Shown: in pieces, positions 50,522 through 58,416 of the stretch
Layout of the letters: each line of letters starts with the position of its first letter
How positions within the stretch are numbered: the stretch's first letter is position 1
Origin: Acetispira formosa (nom. nud.)
GTDB lineage: Bacteria; Desulfobacterota; Desulfarculia; Adiutricales; Adiutricaceae
NCBI GenBank assembly: GCA_023525915.1
Contig: CP026657.1
Span: 2,442,001 to 2,506,000 of the forward strand
Direction of reading: 5' to 3'
DNA length: 64,000 bases
Made by a program: the position numbers and the translations under genes
The notes under the pieces: model-generated
What the model was told of the DNA's origin: nothing
The model's input: the letters and a program-made list of their open reading frames with translations, nothing else
Database searches by the model: none

Positions 50522-52734
50522 AAACACACCTCCGTTTTGTCATCGTCCGCCGCTTTGATTATTTTCAATTCGCTTTCGTTGGGGCGGGGATAAATACCTT
50601 GCACCTCCGGGAAATCGTCCCAATATTTAAAAAGCCGCCAACTCTCAGCCTCAGTAATTCCTTCACCGTTGGTCGCCTTGTGATAGTAATATTCAAACAG
50701 CGTGATCATGTTGCCGCTCATGGCTATCAAATCGGCCTCGTTCGCCCTGGCCGCCCTCGGCTCAATAATGCGGCTTTTGCCCTCTTCAAAGTCGATCACC
50801 CCACCCGCATTCTTCGGGCGCTCAATTCCGTCATAAGCGTCAACAGCCGCCTGGGCCGCCTCCACTGCCGGGCTGTGATATTCAGGCCGGAACTCGATTA
50901 CCGATGGTTCCACTGGCTTAGCTTCTTCACCGTCCTTTAACACGCTGGATATCTGCCCGGTAACTAAATGCGCGGTGTAGCTCACATCCATGTTGTCGCT
51001 CAAAAGTTCCGCGCCCTTGATTGCTTTCTTGATCCGCTTCCGGCTCCGGGCCTTGGCCTCTTCATATTCCTGACGGCGAATGCCGCTTAATGGCTCATTG
51101 CTGGCCATACAAAGGAACCGGCCGTCTTTGAAAACGCAAATAGCTCCGGCTTCATCCGGGTGGAGAGCCACCGAAACCTTATATCCAATGTAATCTGTCA
51201 GTATCGGGTCGTTAAACATATCGCCCCCGATTTTAATACCCTTCTTTCCGACAATGCGCTCACCCACTTTGGCCAGCAAAATATCAAGCACCCGCTCATT
51301 TTTGAAAACAGGCGGCTTGCGGCGCGAACCCTCAAACGCCTGACGCGGCGTGAGGCCCGACCGCTTCCGGCCCGGCTCATTATGAAACCCGCTGTGAACC
51401 CGATTTTCATAAACGTCAAGCCAGCACTCGATAATGTGCATAAACTCCGCTTGCGTTAAGGGGACATTAACCTTCGGCTTGGGAGCCTTGGGATCATCCG
51501 GCCGCTTCATAATGTGCCGCGCCCAGGTGGCTTTCGCCCGAAGCGCGGCCCGCTCGGCCACACTATGCCCGGTGTAGCCCGGTAGCATTTCCTCAAGGTC
51601 GCGGGTCATGGTTCCGAAAAACCGTTCAATAAAACCCTTATGCTCCGGGCTGTAAGGCGGAAGCGGCGGAGTATCGATATCCAGTGACGTGGTGACGGCA
51701 TCAATATGATTGCTGGAATAATCCGCCCCGTTATCCTTGCGGATGGTTTCCGGCTTTCCGAATGTCAACAACCCCTTACGAATACAGGCCGCTACGGCGT
51801 TACTGTTAGAAGTGTTGACCACCACCATAACCGCCCGGCGGCTGTAAACATCGATGGCCGCCACTATCGCGCACCGCTTACCGTCACTGGTCATAATGTC
51901 CGCCGGGGTCGAATCCATTTCCCATATCTGACCGGCATAGGTGGCCGTGGCGTAGCTCCCGAAGGCGGGCATGAATTTATTTTTCCAGGCGCTCGGATCA
52001 CGGTTCATTTCATATTCAGCCGGGTGGGCTTTTTTCCACTGCTGAAACCAACGATGGACCGTGGCCCGGTGAACCCACTCTTCCTTGGGAAAGTTGGTTT
52101 GCATCAATTCAACCAGCTTCGGCACACGAATATGCGGAGTGACCGCAATGGCCGCCCTAAAGGTCATGGCCATATCAGGGCTGACCCTGCCGTTACGGCC
52201 GCTGTCACTATAACGTGGGGCCAGATCAGCCAGACCGCCCCTGTTAAAAAAGCTTTGCCACCGCTCAATCGTTTTGCCGGAACATGATTTGACGGCCTCG
52301 TAAATGCCTGGGTCAAGGCCAGAAACCATTTTTTTGTTATAGAGTTGAGCGAACGCCTCCCGCCCGGTTTCCACGTTATAGCCGCCCATCCTGACGAACG
52401 CGCGGCAAGCATCCAAAATATCCGCCCGCGCCCTGGCTATCTCCTGATGCGCCTTCGGCAGACACTCAAACGCCTTGAACCGAGCCTCCAACTCTTCAAT
52501 GGAACCATCTATATCGGCCAAATACCGCGCATCAGTGTTAAGCGCCCTGGCGATGATCACCTCCCGAACGTCATGCGGCAAGTCTTCAAATATGTAGGCG
52601 TTGCCGCCAAGGCGCTCTGGCCGTTGATCGAATGACCACAACTCGCGTTCCGCCCTTCGCCTTATCGTGACCGGTGCGACATTTAGCAGGGTGGCAAGGT
52701 CGGCCGTGTTGTATTGTGATTTAATTGATTGCAT
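50518..52734 (-). CDS. Transposase (MuA-like, DDE)
   Basis: 738 residues. N-terminal HTH (YNTADLATLLNVAPVTIRRR) for end and enhancer binding, then the end-binding domains and the catalytic core with Asp274 (WEMDSTPAD), Asp334 (IRKDNGADY) and Glu370 (KGFIERFFGT). The C-terminal part recruits MuB. It cuts and joins phage ends during lysogenic insertion and replicative transposition. Full length; all three catalytic residues are intact. Confidence 0.95.
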   Translation of the reverse strand: MQSIKSQYNTADLATLLNVAPVTIRRRAERELWSFDQRPERLGGNAYIFEDLPHDVREVIIARALNTDARYLADIDGSIEELEARFKAFECLPKAHQEIARARADILDACRAFVRMGGYNVETGREAFAQLYNKKMVSGLDPGIYEAVKSCSGKTIERWQSFFNRGGLADLAPRYSDSGRNGRVSPDMAMTFRAAIAVTPHIRVPKLVELMQTNFPKEEWVHRATVHRWFQQWKKAHPAEYEMNRDPSAWKNKFMPAFGSYATATYAGQIWEMDSTPADIMTSDGKRCAIVAAIDVYSRRAVMVVVNTSNSNAVAACIRKGLLTFGKPETIRKDNGADYSSNHIDAVTTSLDIDTPPLPPYSPEHKGFIERFFGTMTRDLEEMLPGYTGHSVAERAALRAKATWARHIMKRPDDPKAPKPKVNVPLTQAEFMHIIECWLDVYENRVHSGFHNEPGRKRSGLTPRQAFEGSRRKPPVFKNERVLDILLAKVGERIVGKKGIKIGGDMFNDPILTDYIGYKVSVALHPDEAGAICVFKDGRFLCMASNEPLSGIRRQEYEEAKARSRKRIKKAIKGAELLSDNMDVSYTAHLVTGQISSVLKDGEEAKPVEPSVIEFRPEYHSPAVEAAQAAVDAYDGIERPKNAGGVIDFEEGKSRIIEPRAARANEADLIAMSGNMITLFEYYYHKATNGEGITEAESWRLFKYWDDFPEVQGIYPRPNESELKIIKAADDDKTEVCL

Positions 52735-52978
52735 GTTCCAGCCTCTTCATATCTTCCGGCAAACTCAAAATATCAGTTGGGCAACCACGACCAACAAGGG
52801 CGGCTAAAGCTCTGCGATTATTCACCATGCCCCAAATTGTGTGGCTCACCACGGAGCTATCAAGACCGGCATCATCAGCAATCATTTTGACCGTGACACC
52901 ATTGTCATAAAGCCACCTTTTTATGGCGTGATAATCACGGTTACGGCCCGCCCCCACTTTCTGCGTGTGAGTCCTCAT
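52721..52978 (-). CDS. Ner-like HTH regulator
   Basis: 85 residues: RDYHAIKRWLYDNGVTVKMI, ADDAGLDSSVVSHTIWG and RALAALVGRGCPTDILSLPE, an HTH of the Ner group, which in Mu shuts off early transcription. It overlaps the transposase start by 14 nt, as expected for the early operon. Confidence 0.7.
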   Translation of the reverse strand: MRTHTQKVGAGRNRDYHAIKRWLYDNGVTVKMIADDAGLDSSVVSHTIWGMVNNRRALAALVGRGCPTDILSLPEDMKRLEHAIN

Positions 52979-53412
52979 ATCTTTTCCTTAGCTTTTTTTA
53001 AGGCCACCCTTGCCTGCTCATTGGCATGGTAGGCACGACCCAAGGCACAAAATTTTTTATCTTCAGCCGTCATTATTTCTCGATTATGAACAGCCAGGAT
53101 GACAGCATGAACTTCAAGGTCTTTCAGCACTTCGCATAAAACATTCATGGGAACTACGCCCGGCATGTGTCCTGGTGATTTCAAGTCAAGCCACTTATTA
53201 AAAGTGGCCTCACTTAAAGCCCCATTGCCCGCGCACATGGAAACGCCGCTGGCCGCCGCCAACTCATTCGCCCGGTAGACTACTTCCGCCCGGCTGAGGC
53301 CGGAAGCTTCAACCGCCGCCCGAAGAGCAAGTTTGATCGCCCGGCCCAAGGTGGCAATACGTTGGGCCGGGCTGTCAAATAAGCTGAGTTGCTGTGGAAT
53401 GGCGGGCTTCAT
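52975..53412 (-). CDS. Unknown early phage protein (145 aa), possible DNA-binding
   Basis: From MKPAIPQQLSLFDSPAQRIA. SRAEVVYRANELAAASG and ALSEATFNKWLDLKSPGHMP suggest a helix-turn-helix; the C-terminal half is helical (AEDKKFCALGRAYHANEQAR). Its stop overlaps the Ner-like start (ATGA). The family is unfamiliar to me. Confidence 0.6.
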   Translation of the reverse strand: MKPAIPQQLSLFDSPAQRIATLGRAIKLALRAAVEASGLSRAEVVYRANELAAASGVSMCAGNGALSEATFNKWLDLKSPGHMPGVVPMNVLCEVLKDLEVHAVILAVHNREIMTAEDKKFCALGRAYHANEQARVALKKAKEKI

Positions 53413-53428
53413 CTGCGACTGCCTTGAC

Positions 53429-53623
53429 TTATAATGCTTTGACGGCCGCAAAGATCATAAGTTTAGGGCCAGTATGTTTGCCATATACCTGATAGCCAAG
53501 ATAGTCTTTGTAATCAGTGGATACGGTGTAACCGGGCTTAAAAGCGTTTTGCTGGCTCCTAAATACTTTTTGGATTTTTACCTTACAAAACCGGGGAGTC
53601 CTTACGAAATCACCTTTCTTCAT
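53429..53623 (-). CDS. Small early phage protein (64 aa), unknown
   Basis: MKKGDFVRTPRFCKVKIQKV, basic, beta-rich (YTVSTDYKDYLGYQVYGKH). AGAGAG precedes the ATG. No family recognised. Confidence 0.6.
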   Translation of the reverse strand: MKKGDFVRTPRFCKVKIQKVFRSQQNAFKPGYTVSTDYKDYLGYQVYGKHTGPKLMIFAAVKAL

Positions 53624-53639
53624 GTTTTTCTCTCTTTCT

Positions 53640-53867
53640 TTAGATTATTTTTTTCACGGCGCGGACCAAGGCCCGGTATTCATTTTTGCTCATCGATGTC
53701 CGAGACATAATGTGCTCTACCCAAGTGGTCCGCTCCCGGATGGCCGTCTGTTCGGCTTCCGTGTTACTGGTAAGGTCCGTGCTAGCTTTTTCCATGTCAC
53801 GGTTCATGGTTCCAAAAAAGCGCTCTATATTACTCAGCGCTGAAGTTTCAAATTCATGCCACAACAT
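53640..53867 (-). CDS. Transposase-fragment gene (75 aa)
   Basis: First gene of the early operon. Residues about 12-56 (IERFFGTMNRDMEKA..., TTWVEHIMSR) align with residues about 367-411 of the phage's own transposase, with 22 of 45 positions identical and the catalytic-Glu motif IERFFGT kept. The flanks do not match. It has a strong ribosome-binding site (AAGGAGGTGG before the ATG) and an intact frame, so it is expressed rather than merely decaying. A regulatory or dominant-negative role is inferred only. Overlap with no neighbour. Confidence 0.7.
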   Translation of the reverse strand: MLWHEFETSALSNIERFFGTMNRDMEKASTDLTSNTEAEQTAIRERTTWVEHIMSRTSMSKNEYRALVRAVKKII

Positions 53868-54004
53868 TTGCCACCTCCTTTTTTGCTATCCTCATCCTCA
53901 CCCCAGCTTGTCAAAAATTTAGGCAATAAATGATATTGATTCACGGCCTTGGGGGTGCTATTGTGAATTTAGGCTGTCAGACATTCTGTGTTTGACATAT
54001 TTGT

Positions 54005-54032
54005 ATAATATCATTTTTTAGTTGATCGTCAA
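54005..54032 (-). promoter_or_regulatory. Early promoter of the prophage
   Basis: Minus strand: TTGACG at 54032-54027, 16 bp, TATTAT at 54010-54005. Drives the transposase-fragment gene and the transposition operon. It overlaps the palindrome at 54011-54043. Confidence 0.65.
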
Positions 54033-54043
54033 CTAAAAAATGA
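54011..54043. promoter_or_regulatory. Perfect 15-bp inverted repeat: candidate repressor operator
   Basis: TCATTTTTTAGTTGA and TCAACTAAAAAATGA are exact complements around TCG, lying over the early promoter spacer and -35 box. The repressor gene diverges from this point. A second, weaker repeat TGTCA...TGACA spans about 53975-53997. Confidence 0.65.
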
Positions 54044-54159
54044 TGATTTCAAAAAATATAGTATCAGTTTTTAGATTTGATAAAAATTTTGATACGTTAC
54101 ATATGTTTTTTGATGTCCTCAATAATGAACTCAATAATCTGAGGTTTGAGAACATAAAG

Positions 54160-54762
54160 ATGGGCACTATTGGTGAAAGAATCAGACAACTGAGGGGAAG
54201 TCAATCTCGCCCAGTTTTTGCTAAAAAATTTGAAGTATCAATTGCAACTCTCGTTCGCTATGAGACAGGTGAAATATTGCCTAAAACTGAATTTATTGTA
54301 ATGGTTTGTAACAGTTATGGAGTGACATCTGATTGGTTGATTTTTGGTAAAGACAATGCGAACATACAAGATGTGGCCATAAAATCTGCCCCCCTGCCGG
54401 AAGCTATAAAATCCGCACCGGTGCCAACAACATCACCATTGCCTAAGTCATCAATATTAGAAGAGTTTCCCAAGCAAGCGATTGATAAGTGGCTTTTGGA
54501 AATGCCGAATGGCAGGTTCGATGATCTCTGGCAAGAGTACCGCAGTTCCACCAAAGCTAACCAAGGCTGGTCACAGGTGGAAATAGTCAAACGATTTCCA
54601 GAGTTTATAGAGTGGATTGAAGACAGGTTCGGCCTTAATGACGATGATGAAGACGATAAGCCCTCATCCCTTGGCCACCCCCATGTTCACCTGGAAGGTG
54701 AGGACGACAAAGATATTGAGTCGTCTTTTACTAATGATTTTGATATATTACCAAGAAGATGA
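54160..54762 (+). CDS. Phage repressor, XRE-type HTH with a distinct C-terminal domain
   Basis: 200 residues from ATG 54160. XRE HTH in GTIGERIRQLRGSQSRPVFA, FEVSIATLVRYETGE, then a linker with repeated AIKSAP, then a C-terminal domain (about 105-158; IDKWLLEMP, WSQVEIVKRFPEFIEWIEDR) and an Asp/Glu-rich tail. It is transcribed away from the early genes and so is the likely lysogeny regulator; the product should bind the inverted repeat at 54011-54043. A longer start at 54040 is open but would add a non-family, AT-rich stretch. Confidence 0.78.
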   Translation: MGTIGERIRQLRGSQSRPVFAKKFEVSIATLVRYETGEILPKTEFIVMVCNSYGVTSDWLIFGKDNANIQDVAIKSAPLPEAIKSAPVPTTSPLPKSSILEEFPKQAIDKWLLEMPNGRFDDLWQEYRSSTKANQGWSQVEIVKRFPEFIEWIEDRFGLNDDDEDDKPSSLGHPHVHLEGEDDKDIESSFTNDFDILPRR

Positions 54763-54881
54763 GGCCGTGTTCCATACGCACGGAAGACGGCCAAATAATG
54801 AGGACGTTACGAGAGACGACTTGATGGAGAGGTTAGAACTATTTATGTTTATAAATTCAACACTTTATTCAAGAGGTAGTA

Positions 54882-55175
54882 ATGTCGCGAAGACAAACGA
54901 AACAATGGCTGGCCGAACTGCACCCTATCCAGTTCGGCATGGTATGGCGGGCTTTCAGTAACCAGCACCACTCGCAAGCTGGCTGGATGCAAGTTGAAAT
55001 ATTAAAACGATTTCCAGAGCTTACCAAATGGGTCGATGACCTGGAAGACCCTGAAGCCCTAATCGCCAGACCCCCAACTCACGACGATGACAGAGGCGGC
55101 CAAATGATCAACGAACCGCCCGGCCACCTTGATAACCGATCAGCCAAACGGCCCGAAAGACACCCCTCAAAATAA
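54882..55175 (+). CDS. Paralogue of the repressor C-terminal domain, lacking the HTH
   Basis: 97 residues. TKQWLAELHP, GWMQVEILKRFPELTKWVDD aligns with the C-terminal domain of the repressor (about 18 of 50 identical), but no DNA-binding part is present. SD AGAGGT lies just before ATG 54882. The last about 40 residues are Pro/Asp-rich and disordered. It could heterodimerise with the repressor through this shared domain; the function is inferred. Confidence 0.6.
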   Translation: MSRRQTKQWLAELHPIQFGMVWRAFSNQHHSQAGWMQVEILKRFPELTKWVDDLEDPEALIARPPTHDDDRGGQMINEPPGHLDNRSAKRPERHPSK

Positions 55176-55384
55176 ACGCAACAATGGCCCCGAACAGGGG
55201 CCAAAAAACGTTGCAGACTTGAGGGCTAAAAAAATATTTTACCAATTCAGTAATCCCGCTAACCACAAAGCATATCCCAGAATCACCCCACTAAATCCCG
55301 CCAAATCCCGGCCCCTCAATCTTTTAGATACTTCACAACCAGCATGCCGTCAACCGATAGTGAACAATGCCTATAGATGTACAG

Positions 55385-56083
55385 TTAATGATCAAAGAGA
55401 TCGCGCGGACAGCTTTCCGCGCAGGCCCGGCCACAGCTTTTGCCAAAGGCCCGGCAAATATCCTGATTGACTGTAAACGCGCCGGAGGCGCCTTCGCGGA
55501 CGATGGCCCCGGCCGGGCAAGCCTTGCGGCAGCGGGCGCAGCCCAAGCAGGCCCATTCGCAATACGCGGCGTTTTTCTTCAAACCCGAACGCGCGGAACA
55601 GGCGATAAAGGCCCGGCCGCCCGGACGCACAAGGCTTAAAAGCTGTTTGGGGCAGGCCTTCAGGCAGTTTCCGCAGCCGGTGCACAAAGTCTCGTACACC
55701 ACCGGGAAGCCGTCACAAACGATAATAGCCCCGTGCGGACAGGCCGCCGCGCAGTCGCCGTAGCCCAGGCAGCCATAGGGGCAGACCAATGGCCCTTGAT
55801 CGTGAAAATTCGCCAGACGGCAACTGGCCAGCCCATGATATTCAGCCAGACGCGGAGCCTGGCCGCAATGGCCGCATTTCAGCCGGACCCCCAATCCCGT
55901 CGGGCCGGACGGCTGCGGCGCGGCCTGGCCGAATGGAGGGTCACTGCGACTTTTCAGGCGTGAAAAGGGAGCCGTGGCCAGCCGCCGTATAGCCTTGCCG
56001 AGTCTCCCCATAATTGAGGTTTTGACCTGGATGAATGGGCCGTCGGAAAGATGCCGGAAAGCTCTGCGGCTCATCAGATCCAT
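55385..56083 (-). CDS. RnfB-like polyferredoxin
   Basis: 232 residues. No membrane anchor is seen; a basic N-terminal stretch leads to CGHCGQAPRLAEYHGLASC, CPYGCLGYGDCAAACP, CTGCGNCLKACP, CEWACLGCARCRKACP and CRAFGKSCGRACAESCP, clusters that pattern with several [4Fe-4S] sites as in the RnfB C-terminal region. It overlaps the RnfC-like gene by 10 nt. Rnf complexes couple ferredoxin and NAD+ with ion pumping, but the membrane subunits RnfA, D, E and G are not in the window, so the partner is unknown. Confidence 0.75.
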   Translation of the reverse strand: MDLMSRRAFRHLSDGPFIQVKTSIMGRLGKAIRRLATAPFSRLKSRSDPPFGQAAPQPSGPTGLGVRLKCGHCGQAPRLAEYHGLASCRLANFHDQGPLVCPYGCLGYGDCAAACPHGAIIVCDGFPVVYETLCTGCGNCLKACPKQLLSLVRPGGRAFIACSARSGLKKNAAYCEWACLGCARCRKACPAGAIVREGASGAFTVNQDICRAFGKSCGRACAESCPRDLFDH

Positions 56084-57222
56084 ACCTCCGGCTCAGGAAA
56101 AGTCAGGCGCAGCATGGATATCAGGGGCCGGCCGGCCGGGCAGGCCAGGGCGCAGGCTCCGCAAGCCAGGCAACCATCGAGCAGTCGCCGGGCCAGGCCG
56201 CTGAGCCATAGTTGGGGATAAAGCGATGAGGCTGAGGTTACCGGCAAGCCCACCGGGCAGGCGTGAGCGCAGCTGCCGCAGCCCAGGCAGTCTTTGGGCG
56301 CCCAGGCCGCTTCCCGGCCGGAGCCGTTGGCCGACTGAAAGTGCCGCATCGGACCTGTGCCGTGGGGACCGCGCACCAGGTTTAAAGCGGAGGCAGTTTT
56401 CTCCAGACCCCGGCCAAGGCGGGCCAAAGTGGTACCGCGAACCAGGCCGCCCTTGACCACAACATCATCGTCATGGGGGTAAAGGTTGGCGAAGGTGAGG
56501 AGGTCGGCCGCGCGGCTGCCCACCGGCACGAAATAGCTGGAAGCGCCAAGGCTCAGCACCATGCGGGTGATGGGGAGGCCCGTGCGCCATATCCGGCCCA
56601 GAAAATAAAGTTCGCGGCCGCCCAGCACCCCGCTGGCCACCGGGCCGCCAAAGCCGGTGATTCGTTTTTTCAGGACCGTGGGGAAAGTTTCCGGGAAAGC
56701 GGATTTAGCCACATAAAATTCCTCACCAGCCGGAGCGTCCCACTTGTCCGGCACGGCCCAGACCACCCGGCGGCCAGGCCACAGGCGCATGGCCGCCTCC
56801 ACCCCGGCCAGCATGGTTTCAATATGCTCGCTGAAAAGCGCGGCCGAAAAAGAGAGGCCAGGCTCCGGGTTCAGGGTATTGATAATCAGCGCGTCGCCCG
56901 GATTGACTTCCGGCCGCTCCAGCCCCAGTTCTTTGAACGCCGCAGCCAACTCATCAGAATTCAGCGAATGAAGGTCACGCGGCTGGGGCGGCTCGCCCAC
57001 CACCTGATCGCCGCGCTGCACGATTATTTCAAATTCATTTATTTCCGTGACAATGCCGGAGCATGGCGCGTGCACGTCACCGCGCAGAGGATTGGGGTGG
57101 CGGGCCAAAAGCTCCCCGGCCGAAACAGCCCGGCCGCGCTTGAGCCCGCGAACCGGCTCCGCACCATTCAGGGGCGGGGCGGTCAATTCGAAGCCGTCCC
57201 ACTCTTTGATGACCTCGGCCAA
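56074..57222 (-). CDS. RnfC-like iron-sulfur protein
   Basis: 382 residues. N-terminal beta-barrel-type segment (HPNPLRGDVHAPCSGIVTEI), a flavin/NADH-binding-like middle region (PGDALIINTLNPEPGLSF) and two C-terminal [4Fe-4S] motifs, CLGCGSCAHACPVG and CLACGACALACPAG. The layout follows RnfC/NqrF-type subunits, here somewhat shorter. It pairs with the RnfB-like gene. Substrate and electron partner are not known. Confidence 0.75.
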   Translation of the reverse strand: MAEVIKEWDGFELTAPPLNGAEPVRGLKRGRAVSAGELLARHPNPLRGDVHAPCSGIVTEINEFEIIVQRGDQVVGEPPQPRDLHSLNSDELAAAFKELGLERPEVNPGDALIINTLNPEPGLSFSAALFSEHIETMLAGVEAAMRLWPGRRVVWAVPDKWDAPAGEEFYVAKSAFPETFPTVLKKRITGFGGPVASGVLGGRELYFLGRIWRTGLPITRMVLSLGASSYFVPVGSRAADLLTFANLYPHDDDVVVKGGLVRGTTLARLGRGLEKTASALNLVRGPHGTGPMRHFQSANGSGREAAWAPKDCLGCGSCAHACPVGLPVTSASSLYPQLWLSGLARRLLDGCLACGACALACPAGRPLISMLRLTFPEPEVWI

Positions 57223-57224
57223 GC

Positions 57225-58088
57225 TTATCGTTCCTCCGAATCGCCGCCCAAACGGGCGGCCAGTATTAACTGATACAGTTCTCCCCGGCCCCGGCCGCTC
57301 TCTTGAGCCAGCGCGGCCGCCAGGGCTTTGGTCGGGCGCGGATCGGTCAAAGCCAGATGACGGACGCGCTCCAAATCCAGCTCGGCCTTTTCCTCCGGCC
57401 CGGTGCGGCCTTCCACCACTATGGTTATCTCGCCCTTGCGCGGCCTTTCGGCCGCGCTGGCCGCCAGAGTCGGGAGATCGGCCGCAAAATATTCTTCATG
57501 GAGTTTGGTCATCTCCCTGGCCAGAAGAGCCGGGCGCGGGCCAAAGGCCTCGGCCAGATCGGCCAGGCTCTCAGCCAGACGGTGCGGCGCTTCAAAAAAA
57601 ACCAGCGTCCAGGGGTGACCCGCCAGACCGGCCAGAAAATTTCGCCGATCTTTGCCCTTGGCCGGGATGAAGCCGGCGAAGGTAAAACGGTCGGCTGAAA
57701 AACCCGAAGCCATTAAAGCGGTGATCACAGCCGACGGCCCTGGCAGCGGGATGACGGCAAAGCCGGCCCGCCGGGCCTCGGCGGCCAGAAACGCGCCTGG
57801 ATCGGAAACACCGGGCGCACCGGCGTCCGTCAGGACGGCCACCCGGCCGCCGCCTGACAGCACCTCGGCTATCCGGGGCCAGGCCCGGTTATGATTCTGT
57901 TCACGATAGCTGATCACCGGCAGCCGCAGCTCTAGATGATTCAACAGTTTCAAGGCCCGGCGCGTATCCTCGGCCGCGGCCAGGTCGGCCTTTTTCAGAA
58001 CCTCAATAGCCCGCAAAGTCAGATCCCCCAGATTTCCCAAAGGGCTGGGCACCAGATAAAGGCCGCCGTCAGGTTCGTGCTTTTGCAT
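57225..58088 (-). CDS. rsmI: 16S rRNA (cytidine-1402 2'-O) methyltransferase RsmI
   Basis: 287 residues with VPSPLGNLGDLTLRAIEVLK, EDTRRALKLLNHL, LTDAGAPGVSDPGAFLA and PGPSAVITALMASG, the signature blocks of the RsmI/tetrapyrrole-methylase fold. Modifies the ribosomal decoding site. It stops 2 nt before the RnfC-like start, which suggests a single transcript. Confidence 0.95.
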   Translation of the reverse strand: MQKHEPDGGLYLVPSPLGNLGDLTLRAIEVLKKADLAAAEDTRRALKLLNHLELRLPVISYREQNHNRAWPRIAEVLSGGGRVAVLTDAGAPGVSDPGAFLAAEARRAGFAVIPLPGPSAVITALMASGFSADRFTFAGFIPAKGKDRRNFLAGLAGHPWTLVFFEAPHRLAESLADLAEAFGPRPALLAREMTKLHEEYFAADLPTLAASAAERPRKGEITIVVEGRTGPEEKAELDLERVRHLALTDPRPTKALAAALAQESGRGRGELYQLILAARLGGDSEER

Positions 58089-58089
58089 T

Positions 58090-58240
58090 TTAATTATGAC
58101 TTTTTCCCTTCAACTTACGGTTCGTTGCTACACAAAAAGCGTGGTTTTTGTTTCGCGCCGAGCTGTTTCGTCGTCAAAAACCAGTCGCTGCCGCTCCGTC
58201 TCGCCATCCATAGCTCGACCCCCCGCTATGCGGCGGAGTC
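58090..58240 (-). repeat. Dispersed repeat module, inverted copy, composite with the hairpin at 58313
   Basis: CTTTTTCCCTTCAACTTACG, AAAAGCGTGGTTTTTG and AAAACCAGTCGCTGCCGCTCC match in reverse the 8925-9034 module. With the hairpin at 58313-58397 it forms a complete inverted copy of the composite at 8755-9034, spacing included. Confidence 0.75.
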
Positions 58241-58312
58241 GGCTTAGAATTGCTGTCCTGCTCGCACTTGGGCTATGCGCACTTTCCAGCCCATTAGAAA
58301 GCTGACCAAGGA

Positions 58313-58397
58313 GCCGCCGGGAGAAATGTTTTTGCGAGGGTTCCGTGACTAAAGACCCCCGGAACGGAACCATCGCAAAAACATTTCTCCCGGCGGC
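58313..58397 (-). repeat. Dispersed hairpin, 33-bp arms, inverted orientation
   Basis: Arms 58313-58345 and 58365-58397 pair over 33 bp with one mismatch. Loop TGACTAAAGACCCCCGGAA is the reverse complement of the loop in the 8755 copy. The inner stem (GCGAGGGTTCCG) is unlike that of the other copies but still complementary. Confidence 0.8.
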
Positions 58398-58416
58398 GGT
58401 CGCCCGCTTTTGGGTA

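Larger units (their letters stand above)
26167..55337 (-). mobile_element. Mu-like transposable prophage, probably defective (ends approximate)
   Basis: Gene content and order follow phage Mu from repressor and transposase (left end, about 55.3 kb) to a DNA methyltransferase (right end, about 26.2 kb). Candidate ends are TTGTGAAAG at 26166-26174 and, inverted, CTTCACAAC at 55331-55339, which share TTGTGAA and leave TG/CA termini. The flanking 5-mers (ACAAT and ACCAG) do not match, so the exact ends are unproven. Phage genes reach from 26245 to 55175 and host genes resume at 55385. Two lesions (28028-28837 and 35510-36081) suggest it can no longer build complete virions. Confidence 0.85.

Noticed and set aside
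54040..54159. Upstream extension of the repressor reading frame
   Set aside because: AT-rich and Phe/Asn-rich with no HTH match; it starts within the operator palindrome. The internal ATG at 54160 fits the XRE family start, though the longer form is not excluded.
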